Shown here piece by piece: positions 35,758 to 47,940 of a DNA stretch of 64,000 bases. This stretch comes from Cristatella mucedo (taxonomy: Eukaryota > Bryozoa > Phylactolaemata > Cristatellidae), in assembly GCA_009760855.2 (NCBI GenBank), contig WPIO01000030.1:2225001-2289000 (forward strand). The letters are read 5' to 3'. The number at the start of each line of letters is the position of its first letter. Position 1 is the stretch's first letter. The notes under the pieces were generated by a model. The model saw only the letters and a program-made list of their open reading frames with translations, was not told the origin of the DNA and did no database searches. The translations under genes were made by a program, and so were the position numbers.

Positions 35758-38700
35758 AAAAGAGAGAGAAAGAGTGAGCTTGCCGGAAAGGTAAATATAT
35801 CAACGTGTCAGCCAAGAATAATTAAGTCTGAGATAAAAAATTGAAAATTAACACAGGTTTCCATAGAAGCTTCTAAGAACATGTTTCTTCTTAAACCGTC
35901 CAGTGCCAAACTCAGGAATTGATATCTAAACACCAAATGTTTCAGTTTGATCGAGTTTTCATTACTGAGCTGTAAAATTTCGTCGTGCCTATTGAGCGTA
36001 ATTTAAAATATAATTCCATTTCCACTGCGATATAACTTGCTCCACGGCATTAACATTTTGTCTGCAGAGATCAAACCGAGTGCTAATCTGCATCTAAACT
36101 TATAAAATTGCTAGTAATTGAGTAATATACATGAGCTGATCTACATCTACATCTAAACGAGCTGATTTGTGCAGGCTTAATGGCATCCATGAATGGCTGA
36201 ACGGACATTTTCTATTGCCGGATTGGCATGTAAAGCAGTAATTTTACAATACAAAGCAATCAATAACCACAGTTAAGAACACATTTTTCGAAAGTTTAAA
36301 TGAACCACCAAAGTCTGGTGTGTTTAGTTACAACTACTTTACAAAAACTAACTTAATACTATTCCGTCTTAATACCAGACCAAGTATGACTTGTTGCGTC
36401 ATTTAGCGATTAATTACTGATCCCAGCTATAGCTTTCAATTTAAATCTCAGGTTAAATAGGCATTTACTTCTGCTAGCACCTAATCATGTATAGCAGTGG
36501 ATTCATATCTGTCTAAAGAAGTTCAAATGATAGCGTCGAGGACACGTCACTGACCTATTAAGTTTTATGCCTTTGTACTACAATGGATACATTAAACTGA
36601 CCCATTCTATCGCTTTAAAATATATGCAGCACGACCACTTTATTGTTGCTCGTATTCGTAAAATTTACAAATCTATTTGCAATGCAAAGTTTTTTTGGGG
36701 ACTACTGACAAAGACAAGTTTCTCTGGTTACTTGCATGCCTCTTGGTTTAGATTGTCAGTAAATATCCATGAAGCTGCTATAAGAGCTGTAGGGTGAAAC
36801 CACAAGGTTCAAAGGAAAGAAAACTCTTCTCTTCTTTTTCTGCAAACATTTTGTGAATTCTTAACGTAAGGTCGATGCAGTTTTAATTCACTAGTCTAGA
36901 TTAGATGAATGCGGAAGTAATCTCTGTGGTCAGCATAAGCATTTTTAGGAAATAGCTCAGGGAAAGACAACTGTGAGCCAAAACGATACCTTTTCTATGT
37001 CAAAGGTAATTCAAGAAAAATAAGCCCCCTCAAACACCTAAACGGACGTTCAGACAGGTTTAAGGGGCCTAGCGCTGCAGCTCTTTCACTAATGCTCTTT
37101 GTGTACCTGAAGTAAGTTTCTCTCAGTGGCCCCCAATATTTTTAATTCATTTTAATTGTTGGTTACACAAATTAAAAATTCTTAAAACTTAATCTCTACC
37201 TGTTGCTACTTAATTTTTATGCTGAACAAGGCTTTTCTTTTTATTTTCTTGAAACAAAAACGTCAAATATTAAAAAAAGGGGCTCTTGGTTATAATTGGA
37301 ATCTCATTCATGATGTTTCTGTTTTTTCCGCTTAGATATTCACAGTAACTGGTGATAAAAATGAGTTAAAGCAGCATTTTTGTACACAACTTAAGCAGCT
37401 GTGTGTGCATCCAAAAATTGACCAACATGGTGGCCAACTATAAGCAATACACTATGAGATGGAAAAAATTTGAGGACGAATAGGAATTGGAAAAAATTGC
37501 CTCTGAGACGTGGATAGATGAGAATAAAATGGGTTAAATAACCACTTTGACTTCAATCTCACGTATTCTAAAGTTCCTGAACAGTGCGCTTAGATATAGG
37601 CGTACTTAGAAAATCTCTCAGACTGATAATCCACTACTGGAAAGCTGAGCAAATAGGCCGTAGATTCTTCAAAAATGAGGGCACTGAAAAATAGCTCAGC
37701 TTCTTGCTCTAGAGTTCCCTTTTCTCGAATCGTTTGCCTTTTCGTCAAGCAGCAGATACGAAACGCAGCCGTAATCAAAGGGAGGTAAAAAGTGCCAATA
37801 CACCTGATATTCCGCATCAGAAGGGCTTACAATCTGAAATAGATAATCATCATTTGAGGCTATATAACTTTACTTTAGAGCCACCAGTTATAGATTTTGA
37901 AGAAATTTCAATGCCCAGCGCAATATTAAGGGAATGTTACTTCTTTACTTGACCTCGAGTATCAAGCTGGAAATCTGTGTATATATGCACATTTATATGT
38001 CTGTGGTATAAGCCCATGTAAAGCCCGTATAGAAAAAAGTGCATGCATGTTAATTCAGGTATGTACAGGTATGTGCATGTGCACGCATACACAAATTCCC
38101 CTTCCTTCCTTTTTTTCAATATGTACTTGCGCATTCACATACGATATTGCTGTAATATGTCTACCGTTTACATTAGATATAACGAATCTAGTAAATTAGA
38201 AATTGCAAGTTGCCCGTAAATAAATCTATCTTAGTAGAAACAAACGGATACACGTGTACAATGTTTTACACTCACACCATCTGATTGGATTTCCGCCATA
38301 CAGGTTTCCAAACAAGAGGAAATAGTGGCTATATATTTAAACCTTTGGTCTTGAATGGATAAGAACCGATGTTAAATTATTTCTTATCGGTATAGACATA
38401 GCAGTATGCAACTCGAGACAGTTAACCAAAATGATTTATAGACGTAATTTCTCAGTAACGAGAGAGAAAGCTCATGATAAAAAAGCTTTGTTGTATATAT
38501 TACATAATTCCTCGCTAGTTCGAAGAGTACTACAGACAAATTCTCTCCACACTTTCATATCCAGCTGGCCCTTTCATTGACCGTGTCTGTTTTATTTAAA
38601 TAATTGTAATTATTTACGCCCAACGTGTATCCTAATAGTTTTTGTATATAATTGTATTTATTTGCTTAATAACGCTTATAAAATCTTAGAGCGTTTAATC

Positions 38701-39059
38701 AATTCGAGAAATTCCAGAGTTACATGGGCTTTACTTATACTGACTCAAGGAATTTCTAATACACCGGTAGCGATAGTGTCATTGAAACATCTCAATTTTA
38801 ATGTATTGATCGTTTTTTAAGGAATCTTGGGATGGACTAGGTTTTGTCATTCGTTGGTGTAGCACATTTGCAAAATTAGAACGAAATTCTAAATTAAATA
38901 GCAACTTACTAGGTCAAGGAACAGAAACTGAAAGAACATAATCTTATTGGAATACTCATAAGATAATCTTCGAAGGTTTCGTATTTAATGATTTTCTGTT
39001 GAGCGCGAGTTAACTTTAGAGACACACTGTGCTTTCAAATAAATTACTAGCATATCAGC
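35096..39059. other. AT-rich intergenic sequence
   Basis: No gene recognised. Contains the (GA)n run at 35684-35775, a small inverted repeat at about 37021-37071 (AGCCCCCTCAAACACCT against AGGTTTAAGGGGCCT) and a possible very decayed arrestin-exon-like stretch near 36205-36250. Confidence 0.6.
35684..35775. repeat. (GA)n microsatellite
   Basis: A purine-only GA-rich run with occasional AAAG interruptions. Confidence 0.95.
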
Positions 39060-39063
39060 ACAT

Positions 39064-39435
39064 GGTTTGAGCCCTCACCGGGATAGTGCCCATCGCTCTC
39101 CATGCTAGAGAGAGTGGTCTCGAGAGACTTCAAGTGCGGTTTGGACCTTTACCTTACTTCTTCATAATACTTTTGGATATTTCGCAGATATCTTCGCTGT
39201 GACTGTGAACGAGCTGTCCTCAGATATGCTTCTTAAACAGGACCTGCTTAGCATAAGGTATGATGTCACAACTAGTCAATGCCTACTCTCCGGTGAGTCT
39301 GTACGAGCCTCCCTGCATCCTGCGATCGCCCTGTCAACCGCTCAGCTATCAAACATATGAGTCGTAAGTTTACAGCACTGATCAGCACTTGCTGTTCTGT
39401 TGCGGCTAACTCACCGTGCGTCAGTATGCTGGGAA
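39064..39435 (+). mobile_element. LINE-A 5'-region fragment
   Basis: GGACCTTTACCTTACTTCTT, GAGCTGTCCTCAGATATGCT, ACAGGACCTGCTTAGCATAA and CTGCATCCTGCG align with the 5' region of the long LINE-A copy (54480-54700, reversed). A B-box-like GGTTTGAGCCCT lies at 39066-39077, just before the LINE homology. Confidence 0.75.
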
Positions 39436-40099
39436 AAGACAATGGTGGGCTGCACGGTGGAAGTCTTGTAAATCATTCGTCTTCTAGCCGATGCAGTAAG
39501 GTGCTTACGAGTGGCTAGTAAATCAGCAGCCTGGAAAGTACGTATGCCGTGAGCCTCACACTTCCCAAATTGCAAAAGCTCCCACCGGCCTGCTAGCACT
39601 AGCTATCTACTAAGCACACCGAGTTCAATACTTTATCCACGTTTTGGTTTTTATTCACAAGCTCTAGCATACATATCAGAACTAATTTGCAATCTTGCTT
39701 AGCATCGTGCCACCAGCTCTTGCTACTCCGGTCCTATAGCTGTACCTCAACTCAACCTAGAATGCACTGGAAACCGGGCCTTTAGTTAGCATGCTCCTAA
39801 GTAATCTGGAAACTCATTTCAGAATTATGTGCGGATATCTTCTGATTTCAAATTTTTTTAAATAGCTGAACTGGCACCCTGTGCAAATAGCCTCTGCTGG
39901 TCCACGTGCATAGTTTTGTGTGTGCCTATGCATGCTGACACAGCTGATGTTACCACTGAAATATTTAAAATTCTTTTACGGCATATCTGAAATGCCTAGA
40001 GAGAAATTCAGTTATAATATTAGTATCGAATTTATAGCGATACTAAGAAGTTTACATATTAAACTTTAATTATTACGTTTTGATTTTAATTATTATTGT
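39436..40099. other. no recognisable feature
   Basis: Spacer between LINE fragments. Nothing assigned. Confidence 0.55.
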
Positions 40100-40577
40100 G
40101 ATTCAGAAATCGAAAGGGTGGCGCTCACAATCGGCTCTGCCAGCATGTCTCCTGTTGAATCGGCACAAAATCTAGGTGAGATGTTCCAAAGACATCTTCC
40201 ATTAGACGACTGCATAAACTCCACAGTCAAGTCAGCCTACTTTCAGCTACATAACATTAGTAAAATTACGGCTTGTTTAGACAGGGATACCATATCTAAA
40301 TTGGTCCATCCATTTATGACAAACCACTCTGGTTTCTGTAACTCACTGCTTGCTGGTCAGCCCGCCTGTACAATCAGGCGCTTACAGTTGGATCAAACTC
40401 TGCAGCTACGCTTGTCTGTCGTGAGCGTCGCAGTTGCCACATCACACCACTTCTTGCAGAATTGCACTACTCCCGGTCAAACAAAACATTGACATCCAGA
40501 TTCCGACACTCACTTTGAAGCCTTTTCATTCACTGGATCCAGCCAGCCTACATATCCAATGTACTCCAATCTTGTCT

Positions 40578-41185
40578 AGGCTTGTCTGTCGTGAGCGTCG
40601 CAGTACACATTACACCACTTCTCTCCGACCTGCACTGGCTCCCAGTCAAGAAACGGATTGACTTCAAGGTTCTGTCGCTCACTTTTAGGTCACTTCATTC
40701 TTTGGCTCCAGCCTATCTCTCAGATATACTCCCCCATCAGGCCAAGCATCGTACCACCCGCTTTTCGGAATCCAACAGCTTACAAATACCTCGTACAAAC
40801 CTCAAATTCTTTGGAGACCGTGCATTTAGTTCGTACGCTCCCAAAGCCAGGAACTCCCACCCGACTTGCGTCAGAACATCCCCTGACCTGACCACATTTA
40901 AAAAGAACTTACAAACACACCTATTTAGGACAGCATTTAGTGGGTCCCTATGATTCGTGCTTCATGCGCTTATGCGTGCTGACACTGTGCATGCTGCCAC
41001 TAACCACATTTGCATGCTGACCCTGTGCATGTCACCCCTAACCATGTTATTCATTTTGTTTGTTTATCAAGCATGATATTACTCACCATTCAATTGCATT
41101 TCCCTTTGCAGAAAATGTAAAGCGCCTAGAGAGAGATAAGTTCTCTGAGGGCGCTTTATCAAGTGCATTTTTATTATTATTATTA
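40578..41185 (+). mobile_element. LINE-B, younger nested copy
   Basis: An open frame at 40582-40953 covers [20 protein letters not shown] through LKTHLFRTAFSGSL-like C-terminal sequence. The 3' UTR contains the well-preserved hairpin at 41119-41158 and a (TTA)n tail at 41170-41185. It is less diverged than its host copy. TACTCCA on both sides fits a short target-site duplication. Confidence 0.88.
41119..41158 (+). repeat. LINE-B 3' hairpin, best-preserved copy
   Basis: AAAGCGCC pairs with GGCGCTTT, and AGAGAG pairs with TTCTCT, around a short loop. The same stem recurs at 1192-1231, 5236-5275, 31744-31783, 59553-59590 and 63358-63390 in minus orientation. Confidence 0.9.
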
Positions 41186-41606
41186 TTACTCCACCGCCAG
41201 GCTAAGCATTGTACTACCAGCTTTTGGGGATCTAATTGTGTACCTATACCTCGTACAAACGTCAAATCCTATGCAGACCATGCCATTAGTTCGTACGGTC
41301 CAAAAGCCTAGAACTCTCTCCCGACTTGCGTCGCAGCATCTCTTGATTGGTCCATATTTAAAAAGAAACTAAAACGCATCCATTTGTCACAGCAGTTAGT
41401 GTGACCCTGTGATTCGTCCTATATGCGCTTTTACTTGCTGATACTGTGTATCTCATCCCTAACCATGTTATTTTTGTTATTTATTGAGCATATTAACACT
41501 AACCATTCGATCGTGCTTCCTTTGAGGAAAGTATGTAAAGTGCCTAGAAAGATATTGAACTCTCCCAGGTCGCTAAGAAAGTTTATTGTTATTATTGAAA
41601 GACCAG

Positions 41607-42687
41607 GTTATGACATCGCACATTAACCAGGACTATTCTAGAGGGGCTTGGGCTGCACAGGTGCCGCACACACATCTAACATTGAGTCGTCATCAGCCTC
41701 GGGGCTCAAGTCAGAACCAATTGAAAAAGAAATGTCGAGATAACTCAGACTGTCAGCTCACTGGGGCTTCTTCAGTACTAATATCAAAATCAAACCGTGG
41801 AACATTGTTTTGTTAATTTTGAGAAAAATATGGCGTCAGTTATGTAAATTCAATTCACACTACTAGTGCTGCGAGATTAATGTTACCTCACTATGAGGTT
41901 GATAGACGATGTGGCAGAATATATTGCAAAACCAACGGCAAGATCATAAATGATTGATTCGAAGATTTCTTTTACCAGATACGGTTTACACAGACGAGTA
42001 CTTCATCTTGTCATTATAATCTACCGATAGTGTTGGAGTAACTCGTGAATGGTGCCATTGCTGCCTCTGCATTGTTGCTAACGTTATTGATGCTAAAGTT
42101 ATTGCTGCTATGACCGGTATAGGTAACCATCGACAAAGTGGTTCATACGCTTGGCTACTGTCCCACTAATCGCTTAATAATAGCCCATGTATTTTTGTAT
42201 TGAAATTTATGACTGCAGAGCTGACTGTTATAACGACATTCAAATGGATATGTGAAAGGGCACTACGTGTGTGGAAAATACGAAATCAGCTTGCCACTAT
42301 TTCAAACGTTTACCATACCAACTGTGTCACATGAATGACTCTTTTGATTCACACTTTCTGGTCATAAGACAAAGCTGGTTTCATGTGTTGTTTAAGAATT
42401 TATTGCTTTCTGGTACTGTGTAGTTTGCGACGTGAGGTGCTAGGTCAGTTATTCTTTTGAGGTGCTCTGGATACTGGCGCAGGTGCAGGGTACAAGCTCT
42501 GGGTGCATGCTCCCAACCTATCGGGTGGCTGCCAGAGCGCTGCTTTGAACAAAGCGCCAGCACCTATCGCCCAACCATTGCAGTCAATGTCCGAATGAAT
42601 TGAAGCCGAAAGAAGCATCGAAGAGGGCTACAAGAAATAGGCTAAATTACTGTTCGTAGTTGGGTTAGAAGGTCAGTAGCGCTTCAT
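41607..42687. other. no recognisable feature
   Basis: No gene or repeat could be assigned. Confidence 0.55.
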
Positions 42688-42765
42688 GGGCGATGCATCC
42701 GAGTGGTTCGTAAGCTCACGCCTACAAGCGAATTCAGGCGAAATGGCTTCGGGTTCAGATGCTTG
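42688..42765 (+). mobile_element. tRNA-like segment upstream of a LINE-A 5' region
   Basis: GGCGATGCATCCGAGTGG (A-box-like, tRNA-Ser/Leu style) and GGGTTCAGATGC (B-box-like, 42750-42761). The cloverleaf is imperfect. A SINE head or an internal pol III-like promoter are both possible. Confidence 0.45.
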
Positions 42766-42799
42766 ACTCTCTACCTCAGCGAAGTCGTGGTAGTTTTCT

Positions 42800-44745
42800 T
42801 CTAGGCATAACTTTCTCAGCGCACTAGAGAGACGCCTTAGGTGACTCCAAGCCCGGTGCGGACCTTTACCCGAACTCTTTACGATATTTTCGGATATCCA
42901 GCTGATATCTTGGCTGTGACGGTTGATGAGCTGTCCTCTCGGATATGCTACTTAAAACAGGACCTGCTTAGCATAAGAGGCGATGTTGCCAAATCATTAA
43001 GTACCGGCGGGCCGTCTTCGGCGGATCAGTAAGAACCTTCCTGCATCCTACGTTCGCTCTATCGTCCGCTTGGTTATCAAACCTCGGAGCCATAATTTTG
43101 TAACCGGGATCCAGGGGTCAAAGGCTATTTCCCGCCAAACCCCGCCATACTCCGGCCACGCTGCCGCTCGCCATGCCGCCGAGCTAGGGTAAGACGAGCG
43201 GCCGTCCGGTTAAACCTCTATATTAACGCATGCGCCAACAACAACAGAGCAACTAAACAAGTCTACAGGGAGGGTCCTATACACAGTACACTACGGGGGC
43301 GCAAGGCGACGCAGCAAGCGCGAACAAACGTGTCAGTTGGGGTCAGTCGGCTTCTGCAGTCCTGTCGTTGTACCGACTCCGAATCCAACAGTAGGAGCGT
43401 ACGCCGTCCAAGACCCGGCTGGCTGAGTAACTGCTGGCTAGTCCGAGTCGACAACTACCACAGTCGTAAGCTTCCACCGAAAGACGCCAACACACGGGGG
43501 GGGGGGGTCACGAACACACTACACGAGGGGAACGCGGTATAAACAAGTCAACAACGAGCGAGCTATCCAACTCCGCTCGGGCCTTGGGTACTAGTTCCCT
43601 TGCGTGCGTGGCAGCATCGCCGGAGCACGCCTGCACGAATCCAGGTGCATAACTCGGCGAGTCCGGTAGCCTCGAACACCACGACTTACTTGGCCAACTT
43701 CCCGTACCCAAGAGCCCCGGTGACCCGACGTCACCGCATACATCCGGCCATGCCTTAGGGTCCGACCCCGGCCTAGCCGGTGACCCTAACCCTCACTAAA
43801 GCCGTCCGGTCCCAGCCAACCGAACCCAGCCTGGGTACAATTTCAATGCTCTGATTAAAAACCGCCGGAGTAGTGTATGACTCACCGTACTTCAATGTGT
43901 TTGGTAAAGTTGACCGCCGAGCTTCGCTATGGTTTAATTTAAATTCGAGGGCCCATTAAAAAGGCTTCGCGACTAAACCAGCCGGATAGTTGCGGTTTGT
44001 CCCTATACTTGACTATGGGATAGCTTTTGGCTGAGGAGACCGTATACAAAGTCGGTGCCCTTAGGTACGTGCGCAGTTGTGATTCAGCATTTCAGGCATT
44101 GGCATTTGAGTTGATCTGAGCTCTAGGCCGGAGAGCCGCTGGGGTAGGTCATGATCGCTGTTGAACGCCTGTCGCCGTCCGCAGCTGTCAAATAGAATGG
44201 TCCACATTGTGCAACGGACTTGACATGTTAAGGTACGAGCGCTTGTCATCGCTGCCCTGTTCCGGCTACTGCCGAAGTACCTGCGAGAATAGCTGCAGCT
44301 ACTAAAATTATCTAGCCGTGCTTCAAGCCGTGCATGCGTCGCCAGCATTCCTCCTGTGGCAGCTCATGCTACCCTCGCATCGAGTGCTGTGCTTGCGGTC
44401 TAGCTCTGACCGCACATTTAAGCCGCACTACGCGTTTGGTCCACCTGCGTCGGCCGGGCCGGCTATATGCCGCCTAGCAGGCAAGCCACTTAGTCGACGC
44501 CGCACAGTTTTAGGACAGCCTAACAAATTCTGCCAGGGCGAATGTCCGCTCACTAAAAAACAAGGGGCATATCAGCTGCCCTCCTGATTGTGCCTTGCTT
44601 CTCAGGGTCCGTTTGTTGCGTGAGATGAAGTCTGCTGGCTATCAAATGCGTACTTAAGCGGCTTAGGCTTTCAATATAAACAACTCTCCGGCGTAATGAC
44701 CTTACGGTCTTTGTGGAATTATAGACGAAGGTACGTTACACGGTC
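42800..44745 (+). mobile_element. LINE-A deletion derivative with a GC-rich insert
   Basis: 5' region at 42800-43085 (GGACCTTTACCCGAACTC, GAGCTGTCCTCTCGGATATGC), more 5' sequence at about 44445-44577 (GGACAGCCTAACAAATTC, AATGTCCGCTCACTAAAAA), then directly the LINE 3' end at about 44610-44745 (GTTTGTTGCGTGAGATGAAG, GGTACGTTAC). Endonuclease and RT are absent. A GC-rich block of about 1.3 kb separates the two 5' parts. Confidence 0.75.
43090..44440. other. GC-rich insert of unknown nature within LINE-A
   Basis: CpG- and C-rich sequence unlike its AT-rich surroundings, with a run of about 13 G at 43496-43508. GGCCGTCCGGTTAA (43200) and GCCGTCCGGTCCCAG (43801) recur near its left and middle parts. 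No transposase or other coding family is recognised. Confidence 0.5.
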
Positions 44746-47480
44746 TTACAATATGTTAGGCAGCGGCTGAGCCAAGCAGTAGATTAGCAAGGGTTGGATT
44801 CCCACGCCCCAATAGTCTTAACAGGAGAAGCACTGAATAGTAGCCGCGATGGGCATTTATCTTGGATTTTAAGTTAGGACACCGAGATCAACTTAAAGCG
44901 AGGGTGTAGGCATGCGAATTTGCTAGGACCTTTGCTTTAAGTCGGGGCTAGCTACGGGGTTAGCGGAACAGCAAGGACCCAACTAGTAGACACTTGCTCA
45001 GAGGCTACAATAAACAGATGCATGGAGTGATAGCATTCACAGTCAATGCAGTCCGGAGAGTAGGCCTAAATGCTTAATTAGCCAACGTGCTAAGCTTGTA
45101 GGGAAGCACACGAACGCTATCGGCCAATAGCTTCAAGCGAACTGACGAACCTAAACAGGAACTCTTTTCGTCTGTGACTCGGGAAAGCGGTGCCTTGATT
45201 GGCTAGCTTCATGTCTCATGTCTTGTTTATGAAAACATGCACTCCGATTCGCTAGCCAAGGTCGCAGAGCAACCATCTGGCCGCATAACGGGGTTTCTTG
45301 ATTTAATCAATAGGGATCACAAAACTGCTCATTTTTAGTCAATTAAAAAGTAAGCATAAGGTGCTGCATGCATCTCTGCTCAAGCTTAGGTGGGTGATAA
45401 TTTTTCTTTTTAGGAATCATTATCCCTGCAAAAAAAGAACTAAATTTGCACTCATAATAAAATTATTCCGTTTCCAATATTTTAAATTTAGCTACTTACT
45501 ATTGATTGCTTTCGCAGGAATGGATAATTCAAACATGAGGATGATGGCAGCAACGAACGTGTGTAATTGGGTAAACATCACCTCCGCGTGGTAGTTCAGC
45601 ACAGCGGAAAAATAATCTTGCCGAAAATTAAAATTATCAGCCGTCCATGAGCGAGCTAAAAAAATTAGTTATAAGCCAAAGATTTAGGAATCATTCTTTA
45701 AATTGTAGCACAAATAAAAAGGTATAACGATAGCGTAAATGAAAAATACAAATACCGCGTCTTCTTAAAGTAATGTTGCCATATCACTACAGGTTTATCG
45801 CAAATTCTATTTTATAATCAAGAAACTCAGGATTATGGTCAATGACTAAAGGAAATAAAGCCCCCACTTAATCAAGCCTATTCGATATGATTACAGATAT
45901 GAAAATAACTAGTATAATTACATCGGTTTATTTAACACGATTACATTCAACCAGAATAGGTGACTTATGGTAGTAGCGGCTCACTATAGATGTCGGAATG
46001 ACGAATATGTTTTTTCTTGATCTATGTTAACCAATAGTTAGCTTCTTGAGCTTTAAAACAATGACCACGCGTCACCAGGTCTATGCGAGTGAATGACCGT
46101 TTAATGTGGTGCGATTGCCGAAAATTGTAAAGCAGAAGGATTTTCCAGGCCTCTATAGATCTATGATGCCATTTACCAGCTTACGACAGTTAGAACCTAC
46201 TGCAATGACGAATCTGTCTCAAGGTGTAACAGTAGGCAGTTGGTTATTAATTGAAGTGAATTATCGTGTGGAGCCATGTAAATTAGCGTAGTAGAATAAG
46301 CTGACAGCAGCGTTGAAGCGACAGAATACCGTACTGAACGACCGAAAAAAGCTGATTGAATAAAGGTATTGATCCTTAAATTTTCGGTTGAGTTGTAAGT
46401 TTCAAGTGGAATGATCCCACCTGTGGTGACTTGAGCCAAAAAACTTATAATAAAAGTGATATAGGTTATTGTAAACAAGCAACCAATTTCAAATTGTCTT
46501 TCTACGTTCTCTCCTTCTGGCTTCGCTTTAATAAAAAACTGACGCCTTCTGTGGAATTACTGAATAATAAAAAAATGCCATGAGATGAAGCTTTTTTTGA
46601 TGGGATCAGATCTAAATGCAAATTCAGCTTTTATTCCTCAACTTCCCAAAATTGTGTAACATCCTTCTGCCGCACCTGATCGAGGTGATCGCCACACATA
46701 AAGGTCAAGCTGAACGTGTTCAACGATCGATGTTGTGGCTTGAGCCCCTTAGATATGCGAAGGGCCTGAAAATAGATTAAATTAACTTAGGGTCTATAGG
46801 AAATTATATATGTTTATTTAGTGCTCTTTCCATGGTTCTCCTTTTTCAGTTTGACTAAGTGCCATGGTCACAATAACTTTAATTTAGGATAACTAAGGCC
46901 CTAGTAAGAGATAAACAGAAGAAAAAAGCAGGCCTGAACACGATAATTTTCTCGAATGGAGGAAAGCAAGTGGCTAGCGCGAAAACAGCTAAGATTTCCA
47001 GCCACTCATAGGTGGAACAACTTGAAGCTGCTGTGATTGATGGTAAATGGGAGCCCTCAGTGCGATCATGAGGTGATCAGATGATCTTAGTTATATTTTT
47101 AAAGTGCACTTTAACGATTCCCATTAAGGTTCTTAAGATAAATTTGCAGCAGTTTTAAAATTTCGTCATTATTGAGGTGGTGCAACAAATAATGCTGGAG
47201 CAGGTGACATCAAGGTAGCTAATGAGTCTCGGGTGTTACTGCTGCTCAAGAAGCTACACCAACGGTATCTGAGCATTACATGAAGACAGAGTGATTGTGC
47301 ATTATATACCCTTTGCATATCTGTATTTTACAAACATGCATTTTGCCAGAACAGTCAAAGAATTTTGTACTGAAACGGTCACTCTCCAAAAATCACTCAA
47401 AGCCGAAAGTACATTGACGAGGTTTAAATCAAGACATCGAATCTCACGAGGCGTAATTAATACTACTAATCTCCATGTCC
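44746..47480. other. no recognisable gene
   Basis: Moderately GC sequence to about 45280, then AT-rich. Short open frames here lack family motifs. Confidence 0.6.
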
Positions 47481-47484
47481 ATCT

Positions 47485-47940
47485 ACATACTGCATTGAAT
47501 TGATCTGCATAGAATAGAAAGCATAGATTTTACTCTGCAATTAAATCGGCAAAAGGGAGAGTATAAATTGTAATAGAACGGAACCCAACACAGACCCCTG
47601 ATCACCCATAGTTCAGAGGTTCGATGGATAATTTTTTCTATTTACATTATTATTCTGAAGTCTCCCACTCAGACAGGACCTGAACCATTACAATGCAGTG
47701 CTAGTGATGCTCAGGCAAAATGAAAGGCGTTCAAGAAGAACTTGAGGAGGATAGATAGTATTAAAAGCTGCGGAAATATCGAGCAAAAAAGGTAAAGATA
47801 ATCTATCAAAGTCTGCATTGCTTCTAGCATATTCGCAATAAATTGAACAAATAGAAGTAAACAAGAGAATATGGTGGACCACCATTTGAAAACAGATTTC
47901 AATATGGCAATGTTTTTTGTAGCAGTCTCGAAGCTCGTTA
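47485..47940 (-). mobile_element. LINE-B RT fragment, decayed
   Basis: The minus strand contains PFLLDISAAFNTI and LLERLSF, the RT block known from LINEs as LLDLSAAFDTID and LLERL. It then runs through the region also seen at 27310-27440 (CAGGACCTGAACCATTACAA). Diverged, with frame changes. Confidence 0.7.

Larger units (their letters stand above)
40100..41606 (+). mobile_element. LINE-B, older copy split by a younger LINE-B
   Basis: The older copy runs 40100-40577 (thumb region, with [20 protein letters not shown]) and resumes at 41186 with CTCCACCGCCAGGCTAAGCA, the exact continuation of the C-terminal block. It ends in a diverged 3' hairpin and a TTATTGTTATTATT tail near 41585-41600. It carries several frame changes. 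Confidence 0.8.

Noticed and set aside
35612-35815. Minus-strand open frame with a Ser-Leu repeat
   Set aside because: It is the translation of the (GA)n microsatellite.
37734-37952. 72-codon open frame in the downstream intergenic DNA
   Set aside because: No recognisable domain, splice context or repeat relationship; compatible with chance.
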